From contig NZ_JAEQNB010000001.1 in the NCBI RefSeq assembly GCF_016722965.1, positions 893,245 through 957,244 on the forward strand: DNA of 64,000 bases. The letters are read 5' to 3'. The DNA is from Tumebacillus amylolyticus. GTDB lineage: Bacteria; Bacillota; Bacilli; Tumebacillales; Tumebacillaceae. The notes under the pieces were generated by a model that ran no database searches, had not been told where the DNA came from, and saw only the letters and a program-made list of their open reading frames with translations. This document shows, piece after piece, positions 33,946 through 41,638 of the stretch (its first letter is position 1; each line of letters opens with the position of its first letter). The position numbers were made by a program, and so were the translations under genes.

Positions 33946-36819
33946 ATGGAAAATCGGCTGCTCCAGTATTACTCAGAATGCTTGCGTTATGAATCATTTT
34001 TCGAGAAAAAACTGACCGAAAGTGAAATTCGAAACGGGCGCTTGCCCAATGGCCTTTCACTCGATCCTCTTCCGCCTGTTTATACCCAGCATCAAGGCAA
34101 AGTAAAAGATGATCAAACGTTCCTCATCGGCTATCCTGTGACTCACTCAAAGAGGGTCCCCCTCGTGATCTGGGAGGTAGAATCTCCGACGATCTCGTTG
34201 TTGCCGAACTCTGATGTTTTTTTTCACAAGGATTTGCATGAGGAACTGATCTCAACAGGTCAACGGTCTTATCTGGCAGACTTTCAAAAGAGAGTCAAGG
34301 AAACTCCTCAAAAGATTTTGGATCGATCTTTTTTCGTCGAGATTTTGCAAACGATGGATCTGAGAGAAAGCCAAGTTTTATGGGAACCGGTCTTGTTCCT
34401 TGGCGAGAAGACGACAACGATGAATTACAACATTGTGAAAGAGTTCGAATCTCTACACAATGAAACGCAAGGACGGTCTGAGAGTACGGACACCTATCTC
34501 TCTGTAGATGTTTCTGCGACTCGATCCTCAGATGAGTACTATCATGTCGTGAACAGCAACCATCCTCAAAACGTTGCCCTTGCCAACCTCTCGGAACGAA
34601 TCACGGTATTACAAGGCCCACCGGGGACCGGAAAGACGCAAACCATCTTGAATTTGATTGCAACACAGGTGATAAACGGGGAGACCGTTCTGGTTTCGAG
34701 TACGAACAACGCCGCCGTTAACAATATTATTGACAAAATGAGTAGGGAACAGATCGACCAAGACTTTCCCGGATACGTGCGGTTTGGCAATCGAGAAGAA
34801 ATCAAGAAGTCGGTCCCCCGTATGTTGGATCTCATCGAGAGTGTTACAAATGAGCCCGTCTTAGACGATGAAGTGAAGATAAGAGTGGACATTGAGCGGT
34901 ATAAGCAAACCAGTTTGAAGCAACTCTTAGAAATTCGGCAGATCGAAGAGGCGGACGATGAGTATCACAGAGTAACAGCAGAGGAGAAGGAGCTGAATGT
35001 ACTCGCACGTCAGCTATGGCTGAGGATTGAAAAAGGCTCAATGACTTCGCTGGCCAAAGCGTTGGAAGAATCCCGATTCGTGGATCAGCAGGTAGAGCGT
35101 CAATTTGCCCAATGGTTGCTAGAGCCCGGTCTGTTGGACGGAAATCCGCGATCCATTCTGGACAAAATCCGGATGTGGTGGAGGGCTTGGAAATTCAAGT
35201 CGAGGTTGAAACGATTGTTCAAGGTTCTCAAAACCTCGGGAGTTCAGTTTCCTGCTATTACGAAAGCAATGGATCTCGCGGAGATTCATGATGTGTTGCG
35301 GTATGTCAATACACGCGATCTGCTCCGAACCTGCCAGGCCCGAATTCAGAAGGCCGAGGATAAGCGCAAGCAGACGCACAAACTAGCAGGGCTCTATGAC
35401 CGCAAGATCGAGACGGATCGTCAATTGTTGCGGGAAATGTGGAAACTCCGACGAGCTCGGATGCAACGAAATGGAGTGCAAATCCAGCGTATTAATCGTT
35501 GCATGAGCGAACTTTCAAAGGACAAACCGAAAATCAAGGATACTTCCGCAGATTTCCCTGCCTTACAAGAGTTGTTTCCGATTTTCCTAACAAGCAATCT
35601 CTCGGTACGGAATACAGTGCCTTATCCGTTTCAATTTGATTTGGTCATTGTAGACGAAGCGTCGCAATGTTCTATACCCAGTCTGATTTCACTTCTGCAA
35701 GTGGCGAAGCGAATCGTTGTCATCGGAGACGAGAAGCAATTGCCCCACATTACTTCACTTGGTGAGCGACTTGATGACTTGCTTTTTGAAAAACTTTGCG
35801 GGAATTCCGCAGAGTCCGGTCAATATCAGCATACAAAGAACAGTGCTTTTGACCGAGCGCTTCATGTCGTGAGAACGGATGAGAAGAAAAAACACCTCCT
35901 CAACTTTCACTACCGCTGTGCACCTTCGATCATCGAGTTCTGTAATCGTGAGTTCTACTTCAATCGCCTGCGCGTTATGACTCAGGAACCTGTCGGAAGT
36001 TTGGGCAGTACTCGGTACATAAATATCCCGGATGCACGAGCAGAGGGCTTATTCAATGAGAGTGAGGTTCAGAAAGTCTGCCAGTTGGTGGAGGAATTGA
36101 AGAACGAAGGATATCACAGCATCGGGGTAATCACTCCGTTTCGACGTCAAGCGAACGCTTTGGAGGCACGTCTCGCAGGGAAAGCAGATGTGGGAACGGT
36201 GCATAAGTTTCAAGGCAAGGAAAATGACGTGATCATTTTCAGCACTGTAGTAGCTCCGGGGATGGAAGAACGAAACATTCGGTTTGTACAGAAAAATCGC
36301 GAATTGATAAATGTCGCAGTCTCACGGGCAGCCAAACTGCTGATCGTTGTGGGGCATGAAGAGACTTTGAACCGTACCAAAGGGTACCTGACTAAGTTGG
36401 TGCAGTATATCCGTACCAACGCGGTACCGGATAAAATGCAGTTAGTTCCGTATATGGTGTATGGAGATGAACGCCGGAAACAATTGCTGACAGAGACTCA
36501 ACAAGGCCTGCTGAAGACCTTGGAGCAAACATTCGCTTCACGTTCAGTGGTGGTTTATCCAAAGATGGCAGTCAAAGATACGTTGATGATTCGGGGAGTG
36601 CTGCCCGGTCTCCATGAGTTTTACATGGTGAGTCACTTTGATTTTGTTGTGTATGAAAAAGAGTCCCTCACACCTTTGGCAGCGATCGTACAAGATCAAC
36701 GGGAGTCCTTCGACGAACTCTGTGCCTTGGTGGAATTTCCTTGTATTCATCTCCAAGATCAGAAGGACGAAGAGGCCTTGTCAAAGCTTGAGGATGTGGT
36801 ACGGGAGTGGAAGTTGTAA
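33946..36819 (+). CDS. Superfamily 1 helicase with DUF2726-like C-terminal domain
   Basis: A 957-residue UPF1/DNA2-like helicase. Walker A is GPPGTGKTQTIL near residue 224, motif Ia VLVSSTNNAAVNN, motif II VIVDEASQC near 566, motif III GDEKQLPHI, motif V VGTVHKFQGKE and motif VI NVAVSRAAKLLIVVG near 785. A long charged helical insert fills the gap between motifs Ia and II. The last 110 residues (LLKTLEQTF, then HFDFVVYEKE and LAAIV) resemble the PD-(D/E)xK-like DUF2726 domain. Such helicase-nuclease proteins are often antiphage. It is co-transcribed with the TIR-like gene. Confidence 0.8.
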   Translation: MENRLLQYYSECLRYESFFEKKLTESEIRNGRLPNGLSLDPLPPVYTQHQGKVKDDQTFLIGYPVTHSKRVPLVIWEVESPTISLLPNSDVFFHKDLHEELISTGQRSYLADFQKRVKETPQKILDRSFFVEILQTMDLRESQVLWEPVLFLGEKTTTMNYNIVKEFESLHNETQGRSESTDTYLSVDVSATRSSDEYYHVVNSNHPQNVALANLSERITVLQGPPGTGKTQTILNLIATQVINGETVLVSSTNNAAVNNIIDKMSREQIDQDFPGYVRFGNREEIKKSVPRMLDLIESVTNEPVLDDEVKIRVDIERYKQTSLKQLLEIRQIEEADDEYHRVTAEEKELNVLARQLWLRIEKGSMTSLAKALEESRFVDQQVERQFAQWLLEPGLLDGNPRSILDKIRMWWRAWKFKSRLKRLFKVLKTSGVQFPAITKAMDLAEIHDVLRYVNTRDLLRTCQARIQKAEDKRKQTHKLAGLYDRKIETDRQLLREMWKLRRARMQRNGVQIQRINRCMSELSKDKPKIKDTSADFPALQELFPIFLTSNLSVRNTVPYPFQFDLVIVDEASQCSIPSLISLLQVAKRIVVIGDEKQLPHITSLGERLDDLLFEKLCGNSAESGQYQHTKNSAFDRALHVVRTDEKKKHLLNFHYRCAPSIIEFCNREFYFNRLRVMTQEPVGSLGSTRYINIPDARAEGLFNESEVQKVCQLVEELKNEGYHSIGVITPFRRQANALEARLAGKADVGTVHKFQGKENDVIIFSTVVAPGMEERNIRFVQKNRELINVAVSRAAKLLIVVGHEETLNRTKGYLTKLVQYIRTNAVPDKMQLVPYMVYGDERRKQLLTETQQGLLKTLEQTFASRSVVVYPKMAVKDTLMIRGVLPGLHEFYMVSHFDFVVYEKESLTPLAAIVQDQRESFDELCALVEFPCIHLQDQKDEEALSKLEDVVREWKL

Positions 36820-36855
36820 AAAAGAGACCGGGCCGTGGAGGCCGGTCTCTTTTTT
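36818..36855. terminator. Terminator after the helicase gene (bidirectional)
   Basis: AAAAAAGAGACCGG ... CCGGTCTCTTTTTT stem between convergent genes. Confidence 0.88.
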
Positions 36856-36871
36856 CGTATACCAACTCGTC

Positions 36872-37201
36872 CTACACAACCCAACCGGCGGCGCTGCGCT
36901 CCATCCGGCGAACTTCCACAATCGCATCTGTATTGAGTGGTCCGTAGATGTGCGGATAGAGGTTGCCGTCGCTTGCTTGCTCGTACTTCACTTCGGACGT
37001 CACGCGCTCTTCGTCGATCACGAGCAACAACAACTCGCCCTCGTAGGTCGCATACACGCGGTTCATCACCCGCTCCAACAGCTCGTCCCCGCGCGTTGCG
37101 TGGATAAAACCTTCCTCGTCGTAATCGCGGGGAAGGTACTCGGCCTTGCCTTCATACTGCGCCCAATAGGGGGCGGGCACCAAGCAATAGATCACATTCA
37201 T
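36872..37201 (-). CDS. DUF952 family protein
   Basis: A 109-residue protein with the DUF952 pattern: IYCLVPAPYW at the start, GFIHATRGDEL near residue 32, LLLLVIDEERV and PHIYGPLN near 83. The family is small and cytosolic with no proven role, possibly related to ADP-ribosyl-type folds. The start overlaps the stop of tenA as ATGA, so the two are translationally coupled. The function may be linked to thiamine salvage, but that is only context. Confidence 0.85.
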   Translation of the reverse strand: MNVIYCLVPAPYWAQYEGKAEYLPRDYDEEGFIHATRGDELLERVMNRVYATYEGELLLLVIDEERVTSEVKYEQASDGNLYPHIYGPLNTDAIVEVRRMERSAAGWVV

Positions 37202-37884
37202 TTCGTTACCGTCTCCTTCTCAGCAAATGGCCACTTTTCCAGTGTGTACGCCATCTGCCAGAACGAATACTCAAAATCACTGCTCAAAATAAAATGACTC
37301 TCCATCCGTCGCTTCTCTTCCTCCGACGCGACCTCCGCCAGTTCATCCAGACGGTTGATTTGCTCCACCACCAACTGTCCGAACCACTCTCCGCCATACG
37401 CATTGATCCAGTCTTGATAGATCGGCTCCGGCGTTTGCACACCTTCGTAGCGCTTGCCGATCTCCCAGTACAGCCAGTAGCACGGCAGAATCGCGGCGAT
37501 GATCTCGCCGAGCGTTCCCGTGTACGCCACGGCGATCATGTGGTTGGCGTAGTTGTACGCGGACGGCGAGGGTTGGAACGCCGCTTTTTGCTCCTCCGTG
37601 ATGCCAAGTCGCACGGTGAAGTTGCGGTGCAGGTCCATCTCCGCTTCGTAGGTTCCCTGTGCATGAGCCGCCATGCGCGACATCGTGTAGAGGTCGCCGG
37701 CGCGAGCGGCACCCAGCGCTTGGACTTTGGCGAACACGGAGAGGTAGTAGGAGTCGTTCAGCACATAATGTTTGAAGCTCTCCAGGGACAGAGAACCGTC
37801 GGCCACCCCGGTGACAAACGGATGGTCAAAACTCGCTTGCCAGCTCGCTTCGACCTTTTGACGCAAGGATTCGGAAAATTTCAT
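37198..37884 (-). CDS. tenA: Aminopyrimidine aminohydrolase TenA
   Basis: A 228-residue helical protein of the TenA/thiaminase II family, which salvages thiamine pyrimidine by hydrolysing aminopyrimidine. The catalytic Cys lies in AILPCYWLYWEIGK at about residue 135. Other family marks are FVTGVADGSL near 20, YVLNDSYYL near 36 and the C-terminal Glu region FEYSFWQMAY. The start is the ATG at 37884, preceded by TGGAGG; the frame extends upstream without a site. No TPP riboswitch is visible upstream and other thiamine genes are not in the window. Confidence 0.9.
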   Translation of the reverse strand: MKFSESLRQKVEASWQASFDHPFVTGVADGSLSLESFKHYVLNDSYYLSVFAKVQALGAARAGDLYTMSRMAAHAQGTYEAEMDLHRNFTVRLGITEEQKAAFQPSPSAYNYANHMIAVAYTGTLGEIIAAILPCYWLYWEIGKRYEGVQTPEPIYQDWINAYGGEWFGQLVVEQINRLDELAEVASEEEKRRMESHFILSSDFEYSFWQMAYTLEKWPFAEKETVTK

Positions 37885-37942
37885 TGTGATACAGCCTCCA
37901 TTCTGGGCAGTTATTGGCACAACACTGCTAATTGTAGCAAAA

Positions 37943-39685
37943 CTAGTCGCCAATCGGAATCCTCACAACAAATCGACTTCCCTTGCCCGGCTCCGATTCC
38001 AGCGTCACGGCCCCGTGCATCAACCCCACCAACTTGCGCACGATGGCAAGCCCCAAGCCTGTGCCGTTGTATTTGCGAGTCGTCCCGCCGTCCACCTGCG
38101 TAAACGGTTCGAAGATATAGTCGTAATGTCCCCGCTCAATCCCGATCCCCGTGTCTTCCACCATCAATTCCAAGAGCCCGTGCCGCCGTCGCGCGGAGAT
38201 CATCACATGTCCGTGGTCGGTGAATTTGATCGCGTTGTTGACGAGGTTGATGAGAACCTGCTCGACTTTGATCGAGTCGGTGCGCACGGTGCCGATCGGA
38301 TCGGGGAGGTGGAGCACGAACGCGATCTTTTTTTCATCGGCGAACAGTTTGAGCTCTTCTTGGATTTGGTGCAGGAGCTCGTCGATTTCCACGTCCTCGA
38401 GTTTGACTTGCTCCTTGCCGTTTTCGATCTTGGAGAAGTTCAAGATGTCTTCGATCAGACGCAACAGTCGGTTGGCACTGCGGCGGATCACTTGCAGATC
38501 GGCGCGCAATTCGTCGGAGATCGGGCCGTCCTCTTCGTTTTCGATCAGCTCGACGTAGCCGAGGATGCCGTGCATCGGAGTGCGCAGTTCGTGGGAGATC
38601 GCCGCCATGAAATCGTCTTTGACTTGCAGGGCAACGGTAAGCTCGGCGTTTTTGACGGAGAGTTCATGGGTGCGCTGTTGAACTTTGCTTTCCAGTTCTT
38701 CATTGAGGTGGTGCAGTTTCCGAAGCAGTCGGTCGTTCTCCACCATCGTGAGAATCTGCCGCACGATCACGAGCGTCATCGCCAGCGCCGAGCCGACCAC
38801 GATCGCATCGAGATGGCCAACTCGCAGCACCATCACGGCAAACAGCACGATCAACGCCGCATAGGGCAGGATCAGCCGCACGGTGTCGCGGGGGAGTGGA
38901 CGGTCGTCGGAGAGGGCCGTTTTTTCCTCCGTGACGTACATCCCGGAGAGGCCGAGCAACAGCAGTCCAACCGACCAGAGCGGATCGAACCACGAGCCGG
39001 CGAGGTAGGTCCCCAATGTCTGTTGGTAGAGATACGCAGAGTCGCCGCAGACGAACAGCAAAAGCCCGGACATCATGAGAAAAAGCGCCCACGGCGTGAA
39101 GGAACTGCGGGAGGAGAAATACAACGACACCACGCCGAACAACACCCCCAAGTCGAGCATGGGATAGGTGACGGAGACGAGCACGGCGAACGTGGAGACT
39201 CCCTGTTGGTAGAGCAAGGGTTGGATGAGGAATTCCCACGAGAGCGACGTCGCGACGGTCATGACGATCAGCGTGTCGAACAGCAACCGCACCATGCGGG
39301 CGGAGTTTTTCCGCTCATACATTCGGTAGCACATCGCGGCGAGCAGAAACAGGTAGTACAGCATATAAAAAGGGTCCGTCCACGAAGGAAACGGCACCTT
39401 CGTCGTCCCAAACGCCACATACAGCAGCCAAACCACGTCGGCCAGCAGATACGAAACGACTGCCAGCAACACAAACAGCCAGAAAAAACGTCCCGGCCCC
39501 CGCAGGCGGCGGAACGTGATCCACAAGCAGACGAGGGCGAGCAGCGGTCCTAGTGCGGACCATCCGATGTTGCCGAGCGCCCGCACGTCGTCATTCCCTT
39601 GCCACCACCAGATCCACAGATAATACCCGGCGGTGTACAGGGGCAAGAAAAACAGGAGCTCCAGACGCCATCTTGCCAAGTCCAT
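37943..39685 (-). CDS. Membrane-bound sensor histidine kinase
   Basis: A 580-residue kinase. Residues 1-300 contain about nine to ten transmembrane helices with a PFPSWTDPFYMLYY loop typical of a Firmicute membrane sensor. A short coiled linker follows. The HisKA domain has its phosphorylated His in AAISHELRTPMHG near 361, and the HATPase domain has NLVNNAIKF, DTGIGIE and GTGLGLAIV. The start is the ATG at 39685 with GAGGAGGA upstream. It diverges from a receiver/GGDEF gene 80 bp away, a likely cognate partner. The signal is unknown. Confidence 0.9.
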   Translation of the reverse strand: MDLARWRLELLFFLPLYTAGYYLWIWWWQGNDDVRALGNIGWSALGPLLALVCLWITFRRLRGPGRFFWLFVLLAVVSYLLADVVWLLYVAFGTTKVPFPSWTDPFYMLYYLFLLAAMCYRMYERKNSARMVRLLFDTLIVMTVATSLSWEFLIQPLLYQQGVSTFAVLVSVTYPMLDLGVLFGVVSLYFSSRSSFTPWALFLMMSGLLLFVCGDSAYLYQQTLGTYLAGSWFDPLWSVGLLLLGLSGMYVTEEKTALSDDRPLPRDTVRLILPYAALIVLFAVMVLRVGHLDAIVVGSALAMTLVIVRQILTMVENDRLLRKLHHLNEELESKVQQRTHELSVKNAELTVALQVKDDFMAAISHELRTPMHGILGYVELIENEEDGPISDELRADLQVIRRSANRLLRLIEDILNFSKIENGKEQVKLEDVEIDELLHQIQEELKLFADEKKIAFVLHLPDPIGTVRTDSIKVEQVLINLVNNAIKFTDHGHVMISARRRHGLLELMVEDTGIGIERGHYDYIFEPFTQVDGGTTRKYNGTGLGLAIVRKLVGLMHGAVTLESEPGKGSRFVVRIPIGD

Positions 39686-39765
39686 CCCGCATTCCTCCTC
39701 TCTCCGACAAGATATGCTGTACACATCCGCCTTACGTCTGAATAAGGTAGAGTGAGGTGAGACGT

Positions 39766-40644
39766 GTGGCCAAAATCTTGGTGGTCGATGACGAAGAAAT
39801 GAACGTGGCGTTGCTCTCTCGACGCTTAAAAAAATTAGGCTACGAAGTTTGCGAAGCCCGCAATGGTCGCGAGGCGTTGCAACAATTCGACCGTGAAGAG
39901 TTTGACTTGGTCTTGCTCGACGTCATGATGCCGCATGTGGACGGATTTGAAGTGGCGCGGCGGATGCGGGCACACACGACTCGGCATTTGGAGACGGAGA
40001 TCCTTTTTTTATCGGCAAAAAGTTCGATTGATTCAAAGCTTCAAGGCTTGAACTTGGGCGCTGTGGACTATATCACCAAGCCGTTCGATTTCCGCGAACT
40101 GCAAGCGAAGATCAAGAGAATCCTCGTGGATGCAGAGCGGCGCAAAAAATTGGAGGTTGCCGCCTACACCGACTTTTTGACGGGGCTGTCGAACCGTCGG
40201 CATGTGGAGGAGCAGATGCAAGGCATCTTGCAGAGAGCGGCTGAACAGCCGAGGGAGCTCTGGCTGTTGTTGCTGGACCTCGACTTTTTCAAGCGCATCA
40301 ACGATACGTACGGACATGAGCAGGGCGATGTCGTGATGGTGGAAGTGGCTCGGGTTCTGCGAGAAGCGGTCGAGCTTCCAGATGTCGTCGGGCGCTATGG
40401 CGGTGAGGAATTTCTGATCCTGCTCGCCGGGCGGCCGCAAGCTGAAGTGCTGGCGGTCGCAGAATCGATTCGGGAGACGATCGAGAAGCACCCGTTCCAA
40501 CTGTGCGGCATGATGGAGCACATCACGATCTCGATTGGTGTGAGCAAGTATGAAAGCGGCACGCTGTCCGCGTGGATTCATCGGACCGATCAAGCGCTGT
40601 ACCAAGCGAAACATACCGGGCGCAACCGCGTCGTGCAGGCCTAG
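39766..40644 (+). CDS. Response regulator with GGDEF domain (diguanylate cyclase)
   Basis: A 292-residue protein with a receiver domain at 1-120 (ILVVDDEE, phospho-acceptor in LVLLDVMMPHVDG near 53, TKPF near 104) and a GGDEF domain at 130-290 with the intact active-site motif GRYGGEEF. PleD- or WspR-like proteins of this type make c-di-GMP when phosphorylated. The GTG at 39766 is used because GAGGTGA lies five to eight bases upstream. The kinase encoded divergently is the likely phosphodonor. The EAL protein at 59330 could remove its product. Confidence 0.9.
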   Translation: MAKILVVDDEEMNVALLSRRLKKLGYEVCEARNGREALQQFDREEFDLVLLDVMMPHVDGFEVARRMRAHTTRHLETEILFLSAKSSIDSKLQGLNLGAVDYITKPFDFRELQAKIKRILVDAERRKKLEVAAYTDFLTGLSNRRHVEEQMQGILQRAAEQPRELWLLLLDLDFFKRINDTYGHEQGDVVMVEVARVLREAVELPDVVGRYGGEEFLILLAGRPQAEVLAVAESIRETIEKHPFQLCGMMEHITISIGVSKYESGTLSAWIHRTDQALYQAKHTGRNRVVQA

Positions 40645-40677
40645 TTCCGCGAGTTGGCGGAATTTGGGCCTTTTTTT
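40637..40677 (+). terminator. Terminator of the GGDEF gene
   Basis: AGGCC / GGGCCT outer and TTCCGC / GCGGAA inner stems followed by T7. Confidence 0.8.
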
Positions 40678-40740
40678 GCGAAGGTGGAGAGCGGTGGGGG
40701 TCGAACTTAGTAAGTACGTGTATAAGCAGGAGGATTGGTG

Positions 40741-41496
40741 ATGAACCCAGGGTTTCGTGAAGTCGTCGGGAATTGCCGATGGGAGGAATTGACGATTGGG
40801 CGTTCGGGCGCAACGCTGCACCGTTTGGTGGGGTTGGAAGGCCAAGAGACGCGGTATTTGAAAGTGATGAGTCGCTTTGCGGGCTCCGATTTGGCGTTTG
40901 AAGCGGAGCGCACGAAGTGGGTGTCTGCGTATCTGTCCGCGCCGAAAGTGCTGGACTTTCGGGAGGAGGGAATATTCGAGTACCTCTTGACTTCGGAAGT
41001 GCCCGGCATCCATGCCGCAGATCCGCATTGGGCAGGGCGTGCGGATGAAATTCTGCCCGTGCTCGCCCAAGGGTTGCGACGGGTGCATGAACTCCCCGTG
41101 GAGAAGTGCCCGTATGACAACCGGACGGGCGTGGTGCTGCAGATGGCGAAGTTGAATTTGCACAGCGGGTTGGTTGAGGGGGAGGATGCGGAGGAAGAAC
41201 TGAAGGACCTGGTGAAAACTCGCCCGGAGACACCTGATGAGGACTTGGTGGTCCTGCACGGCGACTACAGTTTCCCGAATGTCTTGCTCACGCCGGAGGG
41301 AGATGGAGTCAGCGGGTATGTCGATTGGGGCGCGCTCGGAATCGGCGACCGCTATCTGGACCTCGCCATCGCGGTGAAAAGTGTGATCCTGAATGTCGGC
41401 GAGGACGGAGTGGCTGCGTTTTTGGAAGGATATTCGCCGGAGCCGCTCGATGCAGGGAAATTGGAATGGTTTCGACGCTTGAACCGTTTTTTGTAA
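40741..41496 (+). CDS. APH(3')-like phosphotransferase
   Basis: A 251-residue protein kinase-like phosphotransferase. The Brenner motif reads VVLHGDYSFPNVLL near residue 172 with catalytic Asp and Asn, and the DFG-like GYVDWGALGIGDRYLDLAIA lies near 195. Both are close to APH(3') aminoglycoside kinases. The N-terminal nucleotide-binding lobe is present (RYLKVMSRF). Whether it acts on an aminoglycoside cannot be decided; many environmental homologues do not confer resistance. The ATG at 40741 follows AGGAGG. Confidence 0.8.
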   Translation: MNPGFREVVGNCRWEELTIGRSGATLHRLVGLEGQETRYLKVMSRFAGSDLAFEAERTKWVSAYLSAPKVLDFREEGIFEYLLTSEVPGIHAADPHWAGRADEILPVLAQGLRRVHELPVEKCPYDNRTGVVLQMAKLNLHSGLVEGEDAEEELKDLVKTRPETPDEDLVVLHGDYSFPNVLLTPEGDGVSGYVDWGALGIGDRYLDLAIAVKSVILNVGEDGVAAFLEGYSPEPLDAGKLEWFRRLNRFL

Positions 41497-41501
41497 GTGC
41501 A

Positions 41502-41530
41502 TTGCTCCCGTGTTGATCGGGTGTTATAAT
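41502..41530 (+). promoter_or_regulatory. Sigma-A promoter of trpEG
   Basis: TTGCTC, 17-bp spacer, TATAAT with an extended TG. Transcription should begin near 41537, just ahead of the TRAP triplets. Confidence 0.75.
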
Positions 41531-41540
41531 TTAACCAGTT

Positions 41541-41592
41541 TAGAGCAGTGAGTTTGAGTTGAGATGAGTTAGGACAGCAGAGTCGAGATGAG
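41541..41592 (+). promoter_or_regulatory. TRAP (MtrB) RNA-binding site in the trpEG leader
   Basis: Eleven NAG triplets occur at almost exact 5-base spacing: TAG 41541, CAG 41546, GAG 41550, GAG 41556, GAG 41561, GAG 41566, TAG 41570, CAG 41575, GAG 41580, GAG 41585, GAG 41590. TRAP is an 11-subunit ring that binds eleven (G/U)AG triplets separated by two or three bases, so number and spacing both fit. Nine of the eleven are the preferred GAG or TAG. The gene for TRAP is not in the window. Confidence 0.88.
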
Positions 41593-41630
41593 AATTGCAC
41601 ATTCCTGTTGTCCTCCCACTTTGAGGAGGA
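41571..41630 (+). promoter_or_regulatory. Mutually exclusive leader hairpins controlling the trpEG ribosome-binding site
   Basis: TCCTCC (41611-41616) pairs perfectly with GGAGGA (41625-41630), which is the trpEG ribosome-binding site. AGGACAGCAG (41571-41580), inside the TRAP site, can instead pair with CTGTTGTCCT (41605-41614), which shares bases with the sequestering arm. TRAP binding would hide AGGACAGCAG, freeing TCCTCC to block translation. No terminator T-run is present, so control should be translational. Confidence 0.8.
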
Positions 41631-41638
41631 ATTTCCCC

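Noticed and set aside
41588..41638. Possible leader peptide or longer start for trpEG
   Set aside because: The short upstream frame has no Trp codons, lacks a ribosome-binding site and overlaps the TRAP and sequestering hairpins.
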